Assembly (NCBI RefSeq): GCF_014192395.1
Contig: NZ_JACHXW010000030.1
Span: 22,512-86,511, forward strand
Direction of reading: 5' to 3'
DNA: 64,000 nucleotides
From: Paenibacillus endophyticus
GTDB lineage: Bacteria > Bacillota > Bacilli > Paenibacillales > Paenibacillaceae
A model generated the notes under the pieces. It searched no databases and was not told the origin of the DNA. It saw only the letters and a program-made list of their open reading frames with translations. A program made the translations under genes and the position numbers. Shown piece after piece: positions 34,736 through 44,131 of this stretch. Numbering within the stretch: position 1 is the first letter of the stretch; every line of letters begins with the position of its first letter.

Positions 34736-36544
34736 TCATGTAATGGGTAACACGATATATACCGATGTAAATACCCCTTGCCTGCTTCTAATCTTTAGAC
34801 CGTAATCAGGTCCAAATTTCAATCGAATACGCTGATTGACGTTAGACAGACCTATGCTCTCGGCCTTAAAGTCTTGTTGGTTCAGTTGTCTGGCCAATTG
34901 ACGGCTTCTGCTCCTCGATATCCCTTTACCGTTGTCTTGGATAACGATCATCATTCCTTTTTTGACTCTCATAACCCTAATCTTGATTTTTGCTGACTGT
35001 GGATTCTCGCCAAATCCGTGAAAAATTACGTTTTCTGCAAGCGGTTGCAGGATCAACTTAATTGTTCTGTTTTTTAGAATGGCCTCGTCTTGAATAAGAA
35101 ACTCAATGTCAATTCGATCGTCATATTTTTTGTTCACAATATAAAGGTAATCCTTGACGTTCTGAATTTCCTGTTCGAGTTCCACCATCTCTTCTGATTG
35201 CTTCATAGAATATCTTAATAGGCTGCTCAATGACAACACCAGGTGGTTGGAGTCCTCTGTGCTACCACATACAATTTCGGTTTGTAGCAGTTGCAACGTA
35301 TTGAATAGAAAGTGTGGATTGATCTGGGATTGAAGCGTTTTGAGTTCTACTTCTTTCAATGAAATATCCGATTGATAACTTTGTTTGACCAGCGATTCAA
35401 TCCGGATGACCAGTTCTCTGAACTTGTCGCTTATCAAATTCAGTTCGCGATACTTATATTTATTCTTAATAATATAAATACTGTCTTCGCCAATTTTATC
35501 CAATGTTGAGAGAAGCCGTCCAAATGGGCGGGATATTCGGGCGGTAATCAAGATGGATATTAAAATATTGAGAAATAAACAGAGATAAATGAATCCGATC
35601 AAATTTGATTTCAGTGAGTCTGCTTGTCCTTTGATGACAGACATTGGAATAGTCGAGATCATTCTCCAACCTTGAACAGACGTAGGGTGGAAAATGACAA
35701 GCGTCTCCCTTCCGTCGAGCGCGGTAATGAAGCTCCCCGAATTACCTTCATAAATATGCTCGATGCCTTTGAAGTGAAGTCTTGTGCCAATTGCAGTGCC
35801 CTCTTTATGGGCGATGATGGTCTGCTGATTGTCGATCATAAATATACTTTCATTGTTTTGATAGGAGCTGAATTCAAACATTTCGTTGATTTTGGCTAAA
35901 TCCAAATTTGCGATAACAGCGCCAATCGTTTTAAAAGTGTAATCTTTAACCGGCAGGGTGATCGATAAGGTCGGCTTGTTATATTTTGAAATATCTTTCT
36001 CTAAGTAGTAGTCCTGCTTATGGAGTCCAAGTGTTATGAAACCTTTGTTTGAAGTACCCGAAATCGCCTGCCTAAACCAAGTCTGTTCGGTAAAAGGATA
36101 ATCCCACCGAAGTGATATTCTGCCATCAAGATTATTCACATATCCATTTTTGCCCAATATCAAAACATCACTTACTATGGATTGCAACGAAGATACGCCA
36201 AATGCTACTTCCGCGATATTCCTCTCATGCTGAATGCGCCCGCCGATATCCATTTCCCTTCCTGGATTCATCAAGCTGCCAACTGAGTAATGGCCTGCTA
36301 GAAGAACGAGCGGGCGAGTCGCTTCTTCCAAACTAAAGCTGAGCCCGCGCGCTGCTTGTTCCATTACCTTGTAACTGGATTGAGTGACTTCTTTGGTTAG
36401 ACTTGTAGTTGAATCGCGAACAGATAACAACCCAAGAAGCAATAAGAGCAGGATGTTTAAGACCATATAGGAAAACATGATCGTTCGAATAATGGTTGTC
36501 CCCGTTAAGAAACGAATTAAAAATCTAATTTTGTTGTTCATCAT
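34736..36544 (-). CDS. YesM-type sensor histidine kinase
   Basis: The 602-residue membrane kinase has a first helix at about 20-40, an extracellular Cache-type sensor (about 45-305) and a second helix (about 307-328). A HAMP-like linker follows (ISRPFGRLLSTLDKIGED), then the His_kinase domain with the phosphorylated His in NPHFLFNTLQLLQTEI and a HATPase_c domain (LILQPLAENVIFHGFG, IQDNGKGIS, GLSNVNQRIRLKFG). It phosphorylates the adjacent YesN-like regulator. Such pairs commonly flank Paenibacillus sugar importers. Confidence 0.94.
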   Translation of the reverse strand: MMNNKIRFLIRFLTGTTIIRTIMFSYMVLNILLLLLLGLLSVRDSTTSLTKEVTQSSYKVMEQAARGLSFSLEEATRPLVLLAGHYSVGSLMNPGREMDIGGRIQHERNIAEVAFGVSSLQSIVSDVLILGKNGYVNNLDGRISLRWDYPFTEQTWFRQAISGTSNKGFITLGLHKQDYYLEKDISKYNKPTLSITLPVKDYTFKTIGAVIANLDLAKINEMFEFSSYQNNESIFMIDNQQTIIAHKEGTAIGTRLHFKGIEHIYEGNSGSFITALDGRETLVIFHPTSVQGWRMISTIPMSVIKGQADSLKSNLIGFIYLCLFLNILISILITARISRPFGRLLSTLDKIGEDSIYIIKNKYKYRELNLISDKFRELVIRIESLVKQSYQSDISLKEVELKTLQSQINPHFLFNTLQLLQTEIVCGSTEDSNHLVLSLSSLLRYSMKQSEEMVELEQEIQNVKDYLYIVNKKYDDRIDIEFLIQDEAILKNRTIKLILQPLAENVIFHGFGENPQSAKIKIRVMRVKKGMMIVIQDNGKGISRSRSRQLARQLNQQDFKAESIGLSNVNQRIRLKFGPDYGLKIRSRQGVFTSVYIVLPIT

Positions 36545-36767
36545 TCTTCCTCCTCTTTCATGCCATAATCCTGCCCACTCCTTTCACAAAACCTGATGAG
36601 GGATACATGAAGTAACGAACAGTGATATCCTGTCATGCTTCCGAAACCTTCATATGGTTTTGTCACTAGCTCTCATGACGAATTAATTCTTTGATATCTG
36701 TTCACGTTCGGCGACTGTAAACCGTTTTTTGATCATGTAATCCTTCCATCTCTCACCCTAGTGCACA
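36545..36767. other. Intergenic upstream of the sensor kinase
   Basis: No gene was seen. It should hold the promoter of the sensor kinase on the minus strand, but no convincing operator was recognised by eye. Confidence 0.3.
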
Positions 36768-36830
36768 AAAAAACACCTATAGTCTGAACGCCTTATTTCA
36801 AGTGTCCAGACTATAGGTACCTGGTGTTTT
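36768..36830 (-). terminator. Strong terminator of the GH43/pentose operon
   Basis: ACCTATAGTCTG (36775-36786) pairs with CAGACTATAGGT (36807-36818), and an outer AAAACACC/GGTGTTTT pairing extends it. On the minus strand a run of seven Ts follows. It lies 74 bases past the GH43 stop. Confidence 0.85.
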
Positions 36831-36903
36831 AAGTAGATCCTTTCTTTGATCGATAATAATTTTGCTTTCGACTTTTGTTCACAACACTGGTAGCAAGCAA
36901 ACG

Positions 36904-38481
36904 TCAGCTCAATTCTTTGTATATAAAGTAATCAAAATCTGCATGTTTTCTCATACCGCTTAAGTCCTGGGCACACATTCCTAAAAAAGTACCTGTAAAA
37001 CGAATATAACTTCCAAACTCATCAGACAAGTGAACAATAGAAATCGCTTCCCCTACTGGCTGCCACTCCTTGTCTAATGCTGCATAATAAAATTGTACCA
37101 TACCACGACGAATGACTGCTTTTAAACGATATTCAGTATTTGCTTGCAATGGGATATCACTTGTTAAGCATTCATCGTAGACTCCTTCGACCGATTGAAC
37201 AATGCCTAGACATTTACCTAATTGCTCATGATACGTCATTCGCAAATACACATAGTCTGATGTATTGTAATATAAAATCAAGCCTGCCATTTGCTGAAAA
37301 TGCTCAGGTTCAAATTGAATCATTGTTTCAATCTCGCAATTAAAAGCTTGCTGCCTTCTTGCAATAATACTTTGCCGGTGCACAGAACTCATCGATTCCT
37401 GGCCTTTTATTCGCAAGTACCCCCGTCTCTCGCTTAATGACACCCATGTTGATTCTGTTGGAATGCGTAGTGAACACCATTGAAGCCCTAGTTCCTGCTC
37501 ATCAAAATGATCTAACTCAGGCATCACAGGAAACGAGTGTAATGGTAAGTTCGGCGCAGCAACCTCTGCTTTTGGTTCATTACCGCCACCTTCAACTTCC
37601 AGCCAATTATCCTCCGTCCAGCTCATACGTTGAATCGCAGTTTCTCTACCTAAAGTACAATATTTATCTACGGTTGGTCTACCTACCAAATGAACCATAT
37701 ACCATTCTCCGTGCTGCGTTTCTACTAGTGAGCCGTGGCCTGCCTTTTGCAGCGCAATCTCTGGCTTATGCTTAGAGGTTAAGATAGGATGATTCGGTGA
37801 GATAATATAAGGTCCGTCAATATGCTCAGCGCGTGCTAACGTCACCGCATGCTCATATTGAGTGCCACCCTCTGCCGTAATAAGATAGTAGTAGCCATTG
37901 CGCTTGTACAAATGTGGGGCTTCTGTTAATCTCAATTCCGTACCCTTGAATATTAGCTTACGCTCTCCAATCAATTGCTGCTGCTCGGTGCAATATTGCT
38001 GCAATACGATACCAGCAAAGGAATTGGTTCCTTTACGATGATCCCACAGCATATTGACTAGCCACTTCTTACCATCATCATCATGAAACAACGATGGATC
38101 AAAACCACTGCTATTGAGATAAATAGGCTCGGACCATGGTCCCATGATATCGGTTGCCGTAACCATATAATTATGTGTATCTTTAAATGCACCCATTCTA
38201 CTTACTACATCCGTATAAATCAAATAATAAATCCCGTTGCTATGGCTTAGACAAGGTGCCCAAACCCCACCAGAATCAAGATCTCCAACCATATTCAGCT
38301 GCGAAGCAGAGCGTAGCACAGTCGTTAATGGACGATAATTAACTAAGTCCCTAGAATGGTAAATGATAACACCAGGGAACCACTCAAAGGTTGACGTTGC
38401 AATATAATAATCATCGTCTACACGAATAATAGAGGGGTCGGGATGAAACCCTGGCAGGATTGGATTTGTAATTTTCATCAT
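36904..38481 (-). CDS. GH43-family glycoside hydrolase (beta-xylosidase/arabinofuranosidase-like)
   Basis: Five-bladed beta-propeller glycosidase acting on xylo- or arabino-oligosaccharides. The 525 residues open NPILPGFHPDPSIIRVDDDYYI, with the catalytic base Asp in HPDPS (about 13-17). GFDPSLFHDDDGKKWLVN (about 125-142) carries the pKa-modulating Asp, and TEAPHLYKRNGYYYL (about 185-199) carries the catalytic acid Glu. A C-terminal beta-sandwich (about 315-525), typical of xylosidases, follows. It has no signal peptide, so it probably acts on imported oligosaccharides. Its start overlaps the dehydratase stop by 4 nt, linking sugar release with sugar-acid breakdown. Confidence 0.93.
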   Translation of the reverse strand: MMKITNPILPGFHPDPSIIRVDDDYYIATSTFEWFPGVIIYHSRDLVNYRPLTTVLRSASQLNMVGDLDSGGVWAPCLSHSNGIYYLIYTDVVSRMGAFKDTHNYMVTATDIMGPWSEPIYLNSSGFDPSLFHDDDGKKWLVNMLWDHRKGTNSFAGIVLQQYCTEQQQLIGERKLIFKGTELRLTEAPHLYKRNGYYYLITAEGGTQYEHAVTLARAEHIDGPYIISPNHPILTSKHKPEIALQKAGHGSLVETQHGEWYMVHLVGRPTVDKYCTLGRETAIQRMSWTEDNWLEVEGGGNEPKAEVAAPNLPLHSFPVMPELDHFDEQELGLQWCSLRIPTESTWVSLSERRGYLRIKGQESMSSVHRQSIIARRQQAFNCEIETMIQFEPEHFQQMAGLILYYNTSDYVYLRMTYHEQLGKCLGIVQSVEGVYDECLTSDIPLQANTEYRLKAVIRRGMVQFYYAALDKEWQPVGEAISIVHLSDEFGSYIRFTGTFLGMCAQDLSGMRKHADFDYFIYKELS

Positions 38482-40487
38482 GAACCACCGTCACTTTCTA
38501 AGTAGGATTGTAATAATTGCTGACCTTCTTCTGAGCGCATACCAATATCGAGAAAAGCTTTAATTCGCTCCACATCATAGATGCAGCCGCGCCATGTGCC
38601 TCCGCTTGCTGCTTGAAGAGCGGCCCATAATTTTGTATCATCTGGCAGATCAGGGTCTGCTCTTAACTCTGAATGCATTTCCCTCTGTGCTAATATTGCA
38701 GTTCCCTCATCAAAGTTTGTAGGAGCCTCACCATCACCTAACATATGAATAGAGCCCTCTAGCGTATGCAATTGAATATGTATGTCGATCCAATCACCCG
38801 TTCTTAACTTCCCAACTGGTCCTCCTGCTAACGCCTCTGGTCCGATATGACCAATGCAGGCGCCTGTCGATACACCAGAAAAACGGGCATCCGTAATTAG
38901 TGCAACATCTTTACCGAACGGTAAATGTTTTAATGCCGATGTTAGCTGATACGTTTCTTCCATGCCTGTGCCGGAGGGTCCACGACCGATTAATACGAGT
39001 ACATCCCCGGCTTCGATGCCTTTATTTTTAATTGCAGCGATCGCTGCACGTTCTGTCGTAAATACCTTTGCTCTGCCGACATGATGAAAAATACCTGCAG
39101 CACTTACTTTAGATGGATCAATCGCTGTTGACTTAATGACAGACCCTTCAGGTGCAATATTACCAAGCGGGAAGGTTACCGTTGACGTTAAGCCTGCTAG
39201 TTTTGCCTGCTCTGGAGCAAAGATGACTTCTTCAGGCTGTACGCCATCTAATTTGATCAACGTTTGCTTCATAACCACTCTACGTTCGCTTTTCTCCCAC
39301 CAATCCAGTACCTCGCCAATTGTTTGACCTGTTACCGTCAATGCATGCTCACGCAATACACCTAATTTCCTAAGATGAAGCATCACTTCTGGAACGCCGC
39401 CTGCCAGAAAAGCACGTACCGTTGTATGCGGATGTGGGCCATTTGGTAGTACACTGACAAGTCTAGGAACTTTGCGATTAACTTCGGCCCATTCTTGTAC
39501 TGTAGGAATACGAAGTCCTGCAGCATGTGCAATTGCAGGAATATGCAATAGTAGATTTGTAGAACCACCGAATGCAGCATGGACAACCATTCCATTGTAG
39601 ATTGCATCATCCGTAAGTATATCCTTCGTCTTGAGCCCACTGCTCGCCATATGGATAGCCGCTCTTGCAGATTGTCTCGCCATTTCATGCCAAATCTCTT
39701 GCCCAGATGGTGCTAAGGCCGCGTGAGGAACAGTTAGTCCCATCGCTTCAGCAATAACTTGGGCCGTACCAGCGGTACCCAGAAATTGGCACCCCCCTCC
39801 TGGCGTTGCACAGGCACGACAGCCTAAGTCAGCAGCTTCTTCTAGACTCAAGTCTCCATTGGCATACCTTGCACCAATCGTCTGGATTTTCCCTGCATCT
39901 TCGCCTGATGTTGGTGGAAGCGTAACACCTCCAGGCACAATAATACCTGGAAGCTGAGGTGAGCCTGCTATAGCAAGCATCATCGCTGGTAGTCCTTTAT
40001 CACATGTACCCACGCCAATGACTGCTGCGCGCTGAGGTAGAGATCGAATTAATCTTCTTAGCACAATGGCTGCATCATTGCGATATGGCAAGGAATCAAA
40101 CATCCCCGTAGTCCCTTGTGATCTTCCGTCACATGGATCGCTGACAAAACCTGCAAACGGTATTCCTCCACTCTCATTGATTTCATTAGCAACTGATTTC
40201 ATTAAGTCACTAATTTCCCAATGTCCCGTATGATAGCCAAGTGCGATCGGCTGACCTAGCTCATCCTTAATGCCGCCTTGCGTGCCTAGTATGAGCATTT
40301 GCTTGCCAAGCAACTTACTTGGCTTCCAGCCCATTCCAACATTTTGTGACAATCCGAATAAATCACCGCTTGGTGAATGCAGCAGCATTTCTGGAGTTAG
40401 TGGCAACTTTCCCGATGGCCCAGCTGCATGAGTGAACAATTGATATTGCTTCTCTGTAAGTGAACCCATAATATCGTCTATTCCCAT
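38478..40487 (-). CDS. YjhG/YagF-type sugar-acid (D-xylonate) dehydratase
   Basis: The IlvD/Edd-superfamily iron-sulfur dehydratase converts pentonate to 2-keto-3-deoxypentonate. The 669 residues, longer than IlvD (about 560), fit the YjhG/YagF subgroup. Cluster and metal motifs are visible: CDGRSQGT (about 120), GTCDKGLPAMMLAIAG (about 156-171), CATPGGGCQFLGTAGT (about 226-241) and the C-terminal GRGPSGTGMEETYQLTSAL. It is followed by GH43 with a 4-nt overlap and preceded by the aldehyde dehydrogenase. This subgroup includes D-xylonate dehydratases; xylonate as substrate is inferred from the pathway context. Confidence 0.9.
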   Translation of the reverse strand: MGIDDIMGSLTEKQYQLFTHAAGPSGKLPLTPEMLLHSPSGDLFGLSQNVGMGWKPSKLLGKQMLILGTQGGIKDELGQPIALGYHTGHWEISDLMKSVANEINESGGIPFAGFVSDPCDGRSQGTTGMFDSLPYRNDAAIVLRRLIRSLPQRAAVIGVGTCDKGLPAMMLAIAGSPQLPGIIVPGGVTLPPTSGEDAGKIQTIGARYANGDLSLEEAADLGCRACATPGGGCQFLGTAGTAQVIAEAMGLTVPHAALAPSGQEIWHEMARQSARAAIHMASSGLKTKDILTDDAIYNGMVVHAAFGGSTNLLLHIPAIAHAAGLRIPTVQEWAEVNRKVPRLVSVLPNGPHPHTTVRAFLAGGVPEVMLHLRKLGVLREHALTVTGQTIGEVLDWWEKSERRVVMKQTLIKLDGVQPEEVIFAPEQAKLAGLTSTVTFPLGNIAPEGSVIKSTAIDPSKVSAAGIFHHVGRAKVFTTERAAIAAIKNKGIEAGDVLVLIGRGPSGTGMEETYQLTSALKHLPFGKDVALITDARFSGVSTGACIGHIGPEALAGGPVGKLRTGDWIDIHIQLHTLEGSIHMLGDGEAPTNFDEGTAILAQREMHSELRADPDLPDDTKLWAALQAASGGTWRGCIYDVERIKAFLDIGMRSEEGQQLLQSYLESDGGS

Positions 40488-40546
40488 AGTGATGTCCCCC
40501 CTTAACCGATATAGCGAATGACCAATTTATAAACCCCAAATTGCAA

Positions 40547-42025
40547 TTACCCTTTTATATATACCGTTTTGATTGCTGTATAAAATTCAATTGCCGCTTG
40601 CCCCTGCTCACGAGAATGGGAACTAGATTGCTTCATCCCACCAAATGGAGCCTGCAATTCAACACCTGCTGTTTCAGCATTTACACGCACCATACCTGCC
40701 TCCATGTCATGAATGAAGGAAAGCATTCTACTAATATTTTGCGTATAAATGGAAGCGCTTAAGCCAAATTCGGAGTCATTTGCAGCTTGAATTGCTTCGT
40801 CAAAGCTAGCTACCCTGATCAATGCTAGAAACGGTCCAAAAATTTCTTCCTTAGCAATCTTCATATCTAAAGTGACATGTTCAAAAATAGTAGGTTGTAC
40901 AAAGAAACCATCCTGCAGGCTCTCATCCGTCGGAACGACTCCGCCGACTAATAGAGTAGCGCCTTCTTTTTTACCCTGCTCTATATAATGTAGAACCGTC
41001 TTGTGCTGATTTTCGTTGGCACATGGACCTAGCCAAGTTGTTGCGTCCATGCCATCGCCTACTTTTAGCTGTTCTACTTTTTCTACAAGCTTTTGTTTAA
41101 ATTCATCATAGATTCCTTTTTCTACAATGACTTTACTCGTTGCTGTACATTTCTGACCTGTTGATTTCAGACCTCCGCTAATAGTAGCTTCTACTGCTAG
41201 ATCAATATCTGCATCGTTAGCAATAATAATAGGATTTTTACCACCCATTTCAAGTTGATATTTTGCACCACGTGCGAGTGCCGCTTGACCAACCTGCTTG
41301 CCAACATTATTAGAACCTGTAAAGCTCACTCCATCTATTTGACGATGCTCGGCAATGCCTTGACCAATCGTCGCACCGCTACCAATAACCATATTTAATA
41401 CCCCTGCTGGCAGCATCGCATCGTGGAAACATTCCATAATTTTAGCTGCTGTAACACCCGTTTCAGTTGCTGGCTTCCATACAATTGTATTCCCATATAT
41501 TAATGCGGGAGCAATTTTCCAGATCGGGATAGCAACTGGGAAGTTCCACGGTGAAATAACACCTACAACACCAAGTGGAGTTCTCGTTGTAAACATCAAA
41601 GCTTCAGCATCAGAGGCTGGAATGACATCACCTACTTTTCTCATTCCTTCCCCAGCATAATAGCGAAGAATAGCAATGCCCCTAGATGTCTCTCCCTTTG
41701 CTTCTGGGAATGTTTTTCCCATTTCTCTCGTCATCGTCTCTGCCACTTCATCAAGTCTAGCTTCTAAAATATTCGCTACCTTGAATAAATAATTACCTCG
41801 CTCCACCCCCGCTAGCTTTCTCCATGCCTGCTTCGCATTGACAGCAGATTGGACTGCTTCTTCTAGATCATCACTTGTTGCTTGCGGTAACCAACCTACC
41901 ACCTCGTTGCGATGGGCAGGATTAATGCTTTTTTGTGCTGCATCCTGTTGCGGCATATACCATGCCCCATTGTAGTAATTTCCATATACTTGTTCAGTTG
42001 CTTTTGTCATCATAATCTCCTCCAT
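40547..42025 (-). CDS. Aldehyde dehydrogenase, probably 2-oxoglutarate-semialdehyde (2,5-dioxovalerate) dehydrogenase
   Basis: The 492-residue NAD(P)-dependent aldehyde dehydrogenase carries the typical GVVGVISPWNFPVAIPIWKI cofactor region, the SFTGSNNVGKQV loop, the general-base Glu in YQLEMGGKNP, the catalytic Cys in TGQKCTATSKV (near 290) and EIFGPFLALI. The pattern matches GucD/YcbD-type enzymes that oxidise 2,5-dioxopentanoate to 2-oxoglutarate. It sits between the sugar-acid dehydratase and the FAH-fold dehydratase, exactly the last step needed. The start could also be ATG 42010, which follows GGAGG; the longer frame starts MEEIMMTKA. Confidence 0.9.
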   Translation of the reverse strand: MEEIMMTKATEQVYGNYYNGAWYMPQQDAAQKSINPAHRNEVVGWLPQATSDDLEEAVQSAVNAKQAWRKLAGVERGNYLFKVANILEARLDEVAETMTREMGKTFPEAKGETSRGIAILRYYAGEGMRKVGDVIPASDAEALMFTTRTPLGVVGVISPWNFPVAIPIWKIAPALIYGNTIVWKPATETGVTAAKIMECFHDAMLPAGVLNMVIGSGATIGQGIAEHRQIDGVSFTGSNNVGKQVGQAALARGAKYQLEMGGKNPIIIANDADIDLAVEATISGGLKSTGQKCTATSKVIVEKGIYDEFKQKLVEKVEQLKVGDGMDATTWLGPCANENQHKTVLHYIEQGKKEGATLLVGGVVPTDESLQDGFFVQPTIFEHVTLDMKIAKEEIFGPFLALIRVASFDEAIQAANDSEFGLSASIYTQNISRMLSFIHDMEAGMVRVNAETAGVELQAPFGGMKQSSSHSREQGQAAIEFYTAIKTVYIKG

Positions 42026-42041
42026 ATCGAATAATTAATAT

Positions 42042-42917
42042 CTATGCCTTTGTTACACTATTCACTAACTTACCAATGCTTTCAATTTCAATTTCAATCA
42101 AATCATGCTCTACAAGTGTAAATTGATTTGGTGGAACGATACATGTCCCTGTAAGCAATACCGTCCCATTAAAGACCACGTTGTCTCTAACCAGAAACGA
42201 TACTAGCTCCTCAAGCGTACGCTTCAATTGCGATGTATTCGCTGATTCTTCCACAACCAATTGACCATCTCGATAAATTCGCAAGGTCATTTCTAGTAAG
42301 TAAGGATTGTCTACTGTTTCAGCAATCCGAATTGCTGGACCAATTGAACATGATTGGCGCCAAACTTTTGCTTGCGGTAGATACAATGGATTTTCACCCT
42401 CAATATCACGCGAACTCATATCATTTCCAACAATATAACCAACAATCTCACCTGAAGAACTCAGTACAAGTCCAAGCTCTGGCTCAGGGACCTGCCAATT
42501 TGAATCATTGCGGATGCATACATCCTGACCTGGTCCTACCGTCCTAGCTGCAGTTGACTTCATAAATAGTTCTGGTCTCACCGCATCATATACTTTATCG
42601 TAAAAGGTCAATGCATCTAGCTTGCCATTCGTTGCCTCGTAATTTCTTGCTTCCTTACTACGGCCATAAGTTACCCCTGCCGCCCATACTTCTGGTGCAT
42701 CCAAAGGTATAATGATCTCCAACTCATTCCAATTCACCTGTTTAATTTCCTTTCCTGCTCGATCAGCAACAATATAGCTTAATGCGGATTGACCTGCTTT
42801 CTGTGCTTGATCAAATACGTCCATCGCGTCCCGTACGTCCAATTCACATAAATATAAATCATCAGAAATCGAACCTATTTTCACTATTCCGTCTTCTACA
42901 TAACGAATAATTCTCAT
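42042..42917 (-). CDS. FAH-family 2-keto-3-deoxypentonate dehydratase
   Basis: The fumarylacetoacetate-hydrolase-fold protein of 291 residues has a metal-binding Glu pair in WQVPEPELGLVL (about 149-160) and Asp in VGNDMSSRDIEGENP (about 170-184), with RPELFMKSTA before it. Members of this group dehydrate 2-keto-3-deoxy-D-arabinonate/xylonate to 2,5-dioxopentanoate. As first gene of the operon, it lies just downstream of the 17-bp palindrome at 42933-42949. Together with the dehydratase and the aldehyde dehydrogenase it completes pentonate to 2-oxoglutarate. Confidence 0.9.
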   Translation of the reverse strand: MRIIRYVEDGIVKIGSISDDLYLCELDVRDAMDVFDQAQKAGQSALSYIVADRAGKEIKQVNWNELEIIIPLDAPEVWAAGVTYGRSKEARNYEATNGKLDALTFYDKVYDAVRPELFMKSTAARTVGPGQDVCIRNDSNWQVPEPELGLVLSSSGEIVGYIVGNDMSSRDIEGENPLYLPQAKVWRQSCSIGPAIRIAETVDNPYLLEMTLRIYRDGQLVVEESANTSQLKRTLEELVSFLVRDNVVFNGTVLLTGTCIVPPNQFTLVEHDLIEIEIESIGKLVNSVTKA

Positions 42918-42932
42918 CTTATTACCCCTTTT

Positions 42933-42960
42933 GTTTTATAATATAAAACTACGTTCCGTT
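42933..42960 (-). promoter_or_regulatory. IclR operator before the pentose operon
   Basis: GTTTTATAATATAAAAC (42933-42949) is a 17-bp palindrome with arms GTTTTA/TAAAAC, followed by TACGTTCCGT. A near copy occurs at 43785-43811 before the IclR gene. It ends 15 bases before the FAH-family start, so a bound repressor would block transcription or initiation. Confidence 0.75.
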
Positions 42961-42993
42961 AAATAGTCAAAATTTTTGCTTGGCAAGATCTAC

Positions 42994-43755
42994 TTATTTT
43001 GATCTATAACCAAGTTTTACCGATATTTCATCCGCAGACTGTTTCAACTGCTGAATGAATACCTGTAGTTCTTCATCTCCAACTGTTGCCAACATCGTTG
43101 ATAAACTTATAGCAGCCTGAATCTCACCATTATGATTGAATATAGGAACCGCGGCGCATCTAACCCCTACTTCATTCTCCTCATTATCAATCGCATATCC
43201 ATTAATGATAGCTGCTTCTAATGCTTGTTCATAGGTTTTTGCATTAAGAATTGTCTTTTCCGTCTTCTGCTCGAACGTGATGGACATAACTAGATGTTGG
43301 CGTAATGGCTGTTCCTGAAAAGCAACCAGCACTTTACCCGCAGCACTTGTGTAAAGGGGGACTCTTCTACCAATACGAGAATAGCGAATCGCAGCCTTCT
43401 CCCCTTCAACCTTATCGACATAAAGACCTTCATTTCTTTCTAGCGTGACCAAATGCGTAGTTTGACCCGTTAAAGAAGATAGCTTTTTTAAGGAAGGACG
43501 TACAAAGTCCCGTAAATCTAGCTGATTTAGAAATAACTGCCCTTTCTCGGCAAACCTCATACCAAGGCGATACTTTCCGTTTTGTTCATCCTGTTGAATA
43601 TAGCCGTGCAATTGTAGTGTTTTCAATAAAGAGTGAACGGTACTTTTATGAAGAGACATTTGTTCACTTATTTCTGTAATTTTTAACTCTGTTTGCTGTT
43701 CATCGAATAAATCAACAATCTTTAAAGCGCGATCAATAGCTTGAATAATTGGCAT
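42994..43755 (-). CDS. IclR-family regulator of the pentose operon
   Basis: The N-terminal winged helix (about 1-62) has AIDRALKIVDLFDEQQTELK and EISEQMSLHKSTVHSLLKTL. The C-terminal ligand domain (about 75-250) has the family block RIGRRVPLYTSAAGKVLVAF and NEVGVRCAAVPIFNHNGEIQ. The open frame runs to 43860 through the promoter. ATG 43755 (253 residues, the normal length) follows AAGGAGGGA with a longish 15-16-nt spacer and is preferred. Matching palindromes before its gene and before the pentose operon indicate autoregulation and control of that operon. The effector is likely a sugar acid or keto acid. Confidence 0.9.
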   Translation of the reverse strand: MPIIQAIDRALKIVDLFDEQQTELKITEISEQMSLHKSTVHSLLKTLQLHGYIQQDEQNGKYRLGMRFAEKGQLFLNQLDLRDFVRPSLKKLSSLTGQTTHLVTLERNEGLYVDKVEGEKAAIRYSRIGRRVPLYTSAAGKVLVAFQEQPLRQHLVMSITFEQKTEKTILNAKTYEQALEAAIINGYAIDNEENEVGVRCAAVPIFNHNGEIQAAISLSTMLATVGDEELQVFIQQLKQSADEISVKLGYRSK

Positions 43756-43784
43756 ATTAAGCTTAAACTCTCCCTCCTTATAAA

Positions 43785-43811
43785 GTTTTACAATATAAAA
43801 CTCTGTTCTGT
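43785..43811 (-). promoter_or_regulatory. IclR autoregulatory operator
   Basis: GTTTTACAATATAAAAC (43785-43801) followed by TCTGTTCTGT repeats the box at 42933-42960 with the same arms and the same trailing GTTC-x-GT. It lies 30 bases upstream of ATG 43755. Confidence 0.72.
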
Positions 43812-44131
43812 ATATTATATAAATTAGTTTAGCAGAACTTTTATTTTTGTATATAGACAAATTTAATTTTAATACGGATCAAACGATAATAAGTGCTTAG
43901 CGGAAAATGAGGACACAGAGGTTGAAGAATGGAAGCGAAGTGTATAAGATTCTTTCGTGCGGATACGCTGGTAATTGAAAGCAAGTTGTAACGAATCTTA
44001 GGGAAGTGACGATTATTTCTCTAGTGTTCGCTTTCCAAAACACTGATAAAACATCATGTTTTCTTCACATTTCTTTCAAATACTCCCTGATTCGTGGTAT
44101 ATAAAGGGTATGTTATGAGGGGGCGGCAGAG
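43812..44131. other. Intergenic, nothing recognised
   Basis: It contains the upstream AT-rich end of the IclR promoter (to about 43870). The rest shows no gene or repeat that I can identify before the transposase remnant. Confidence 0.3.
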
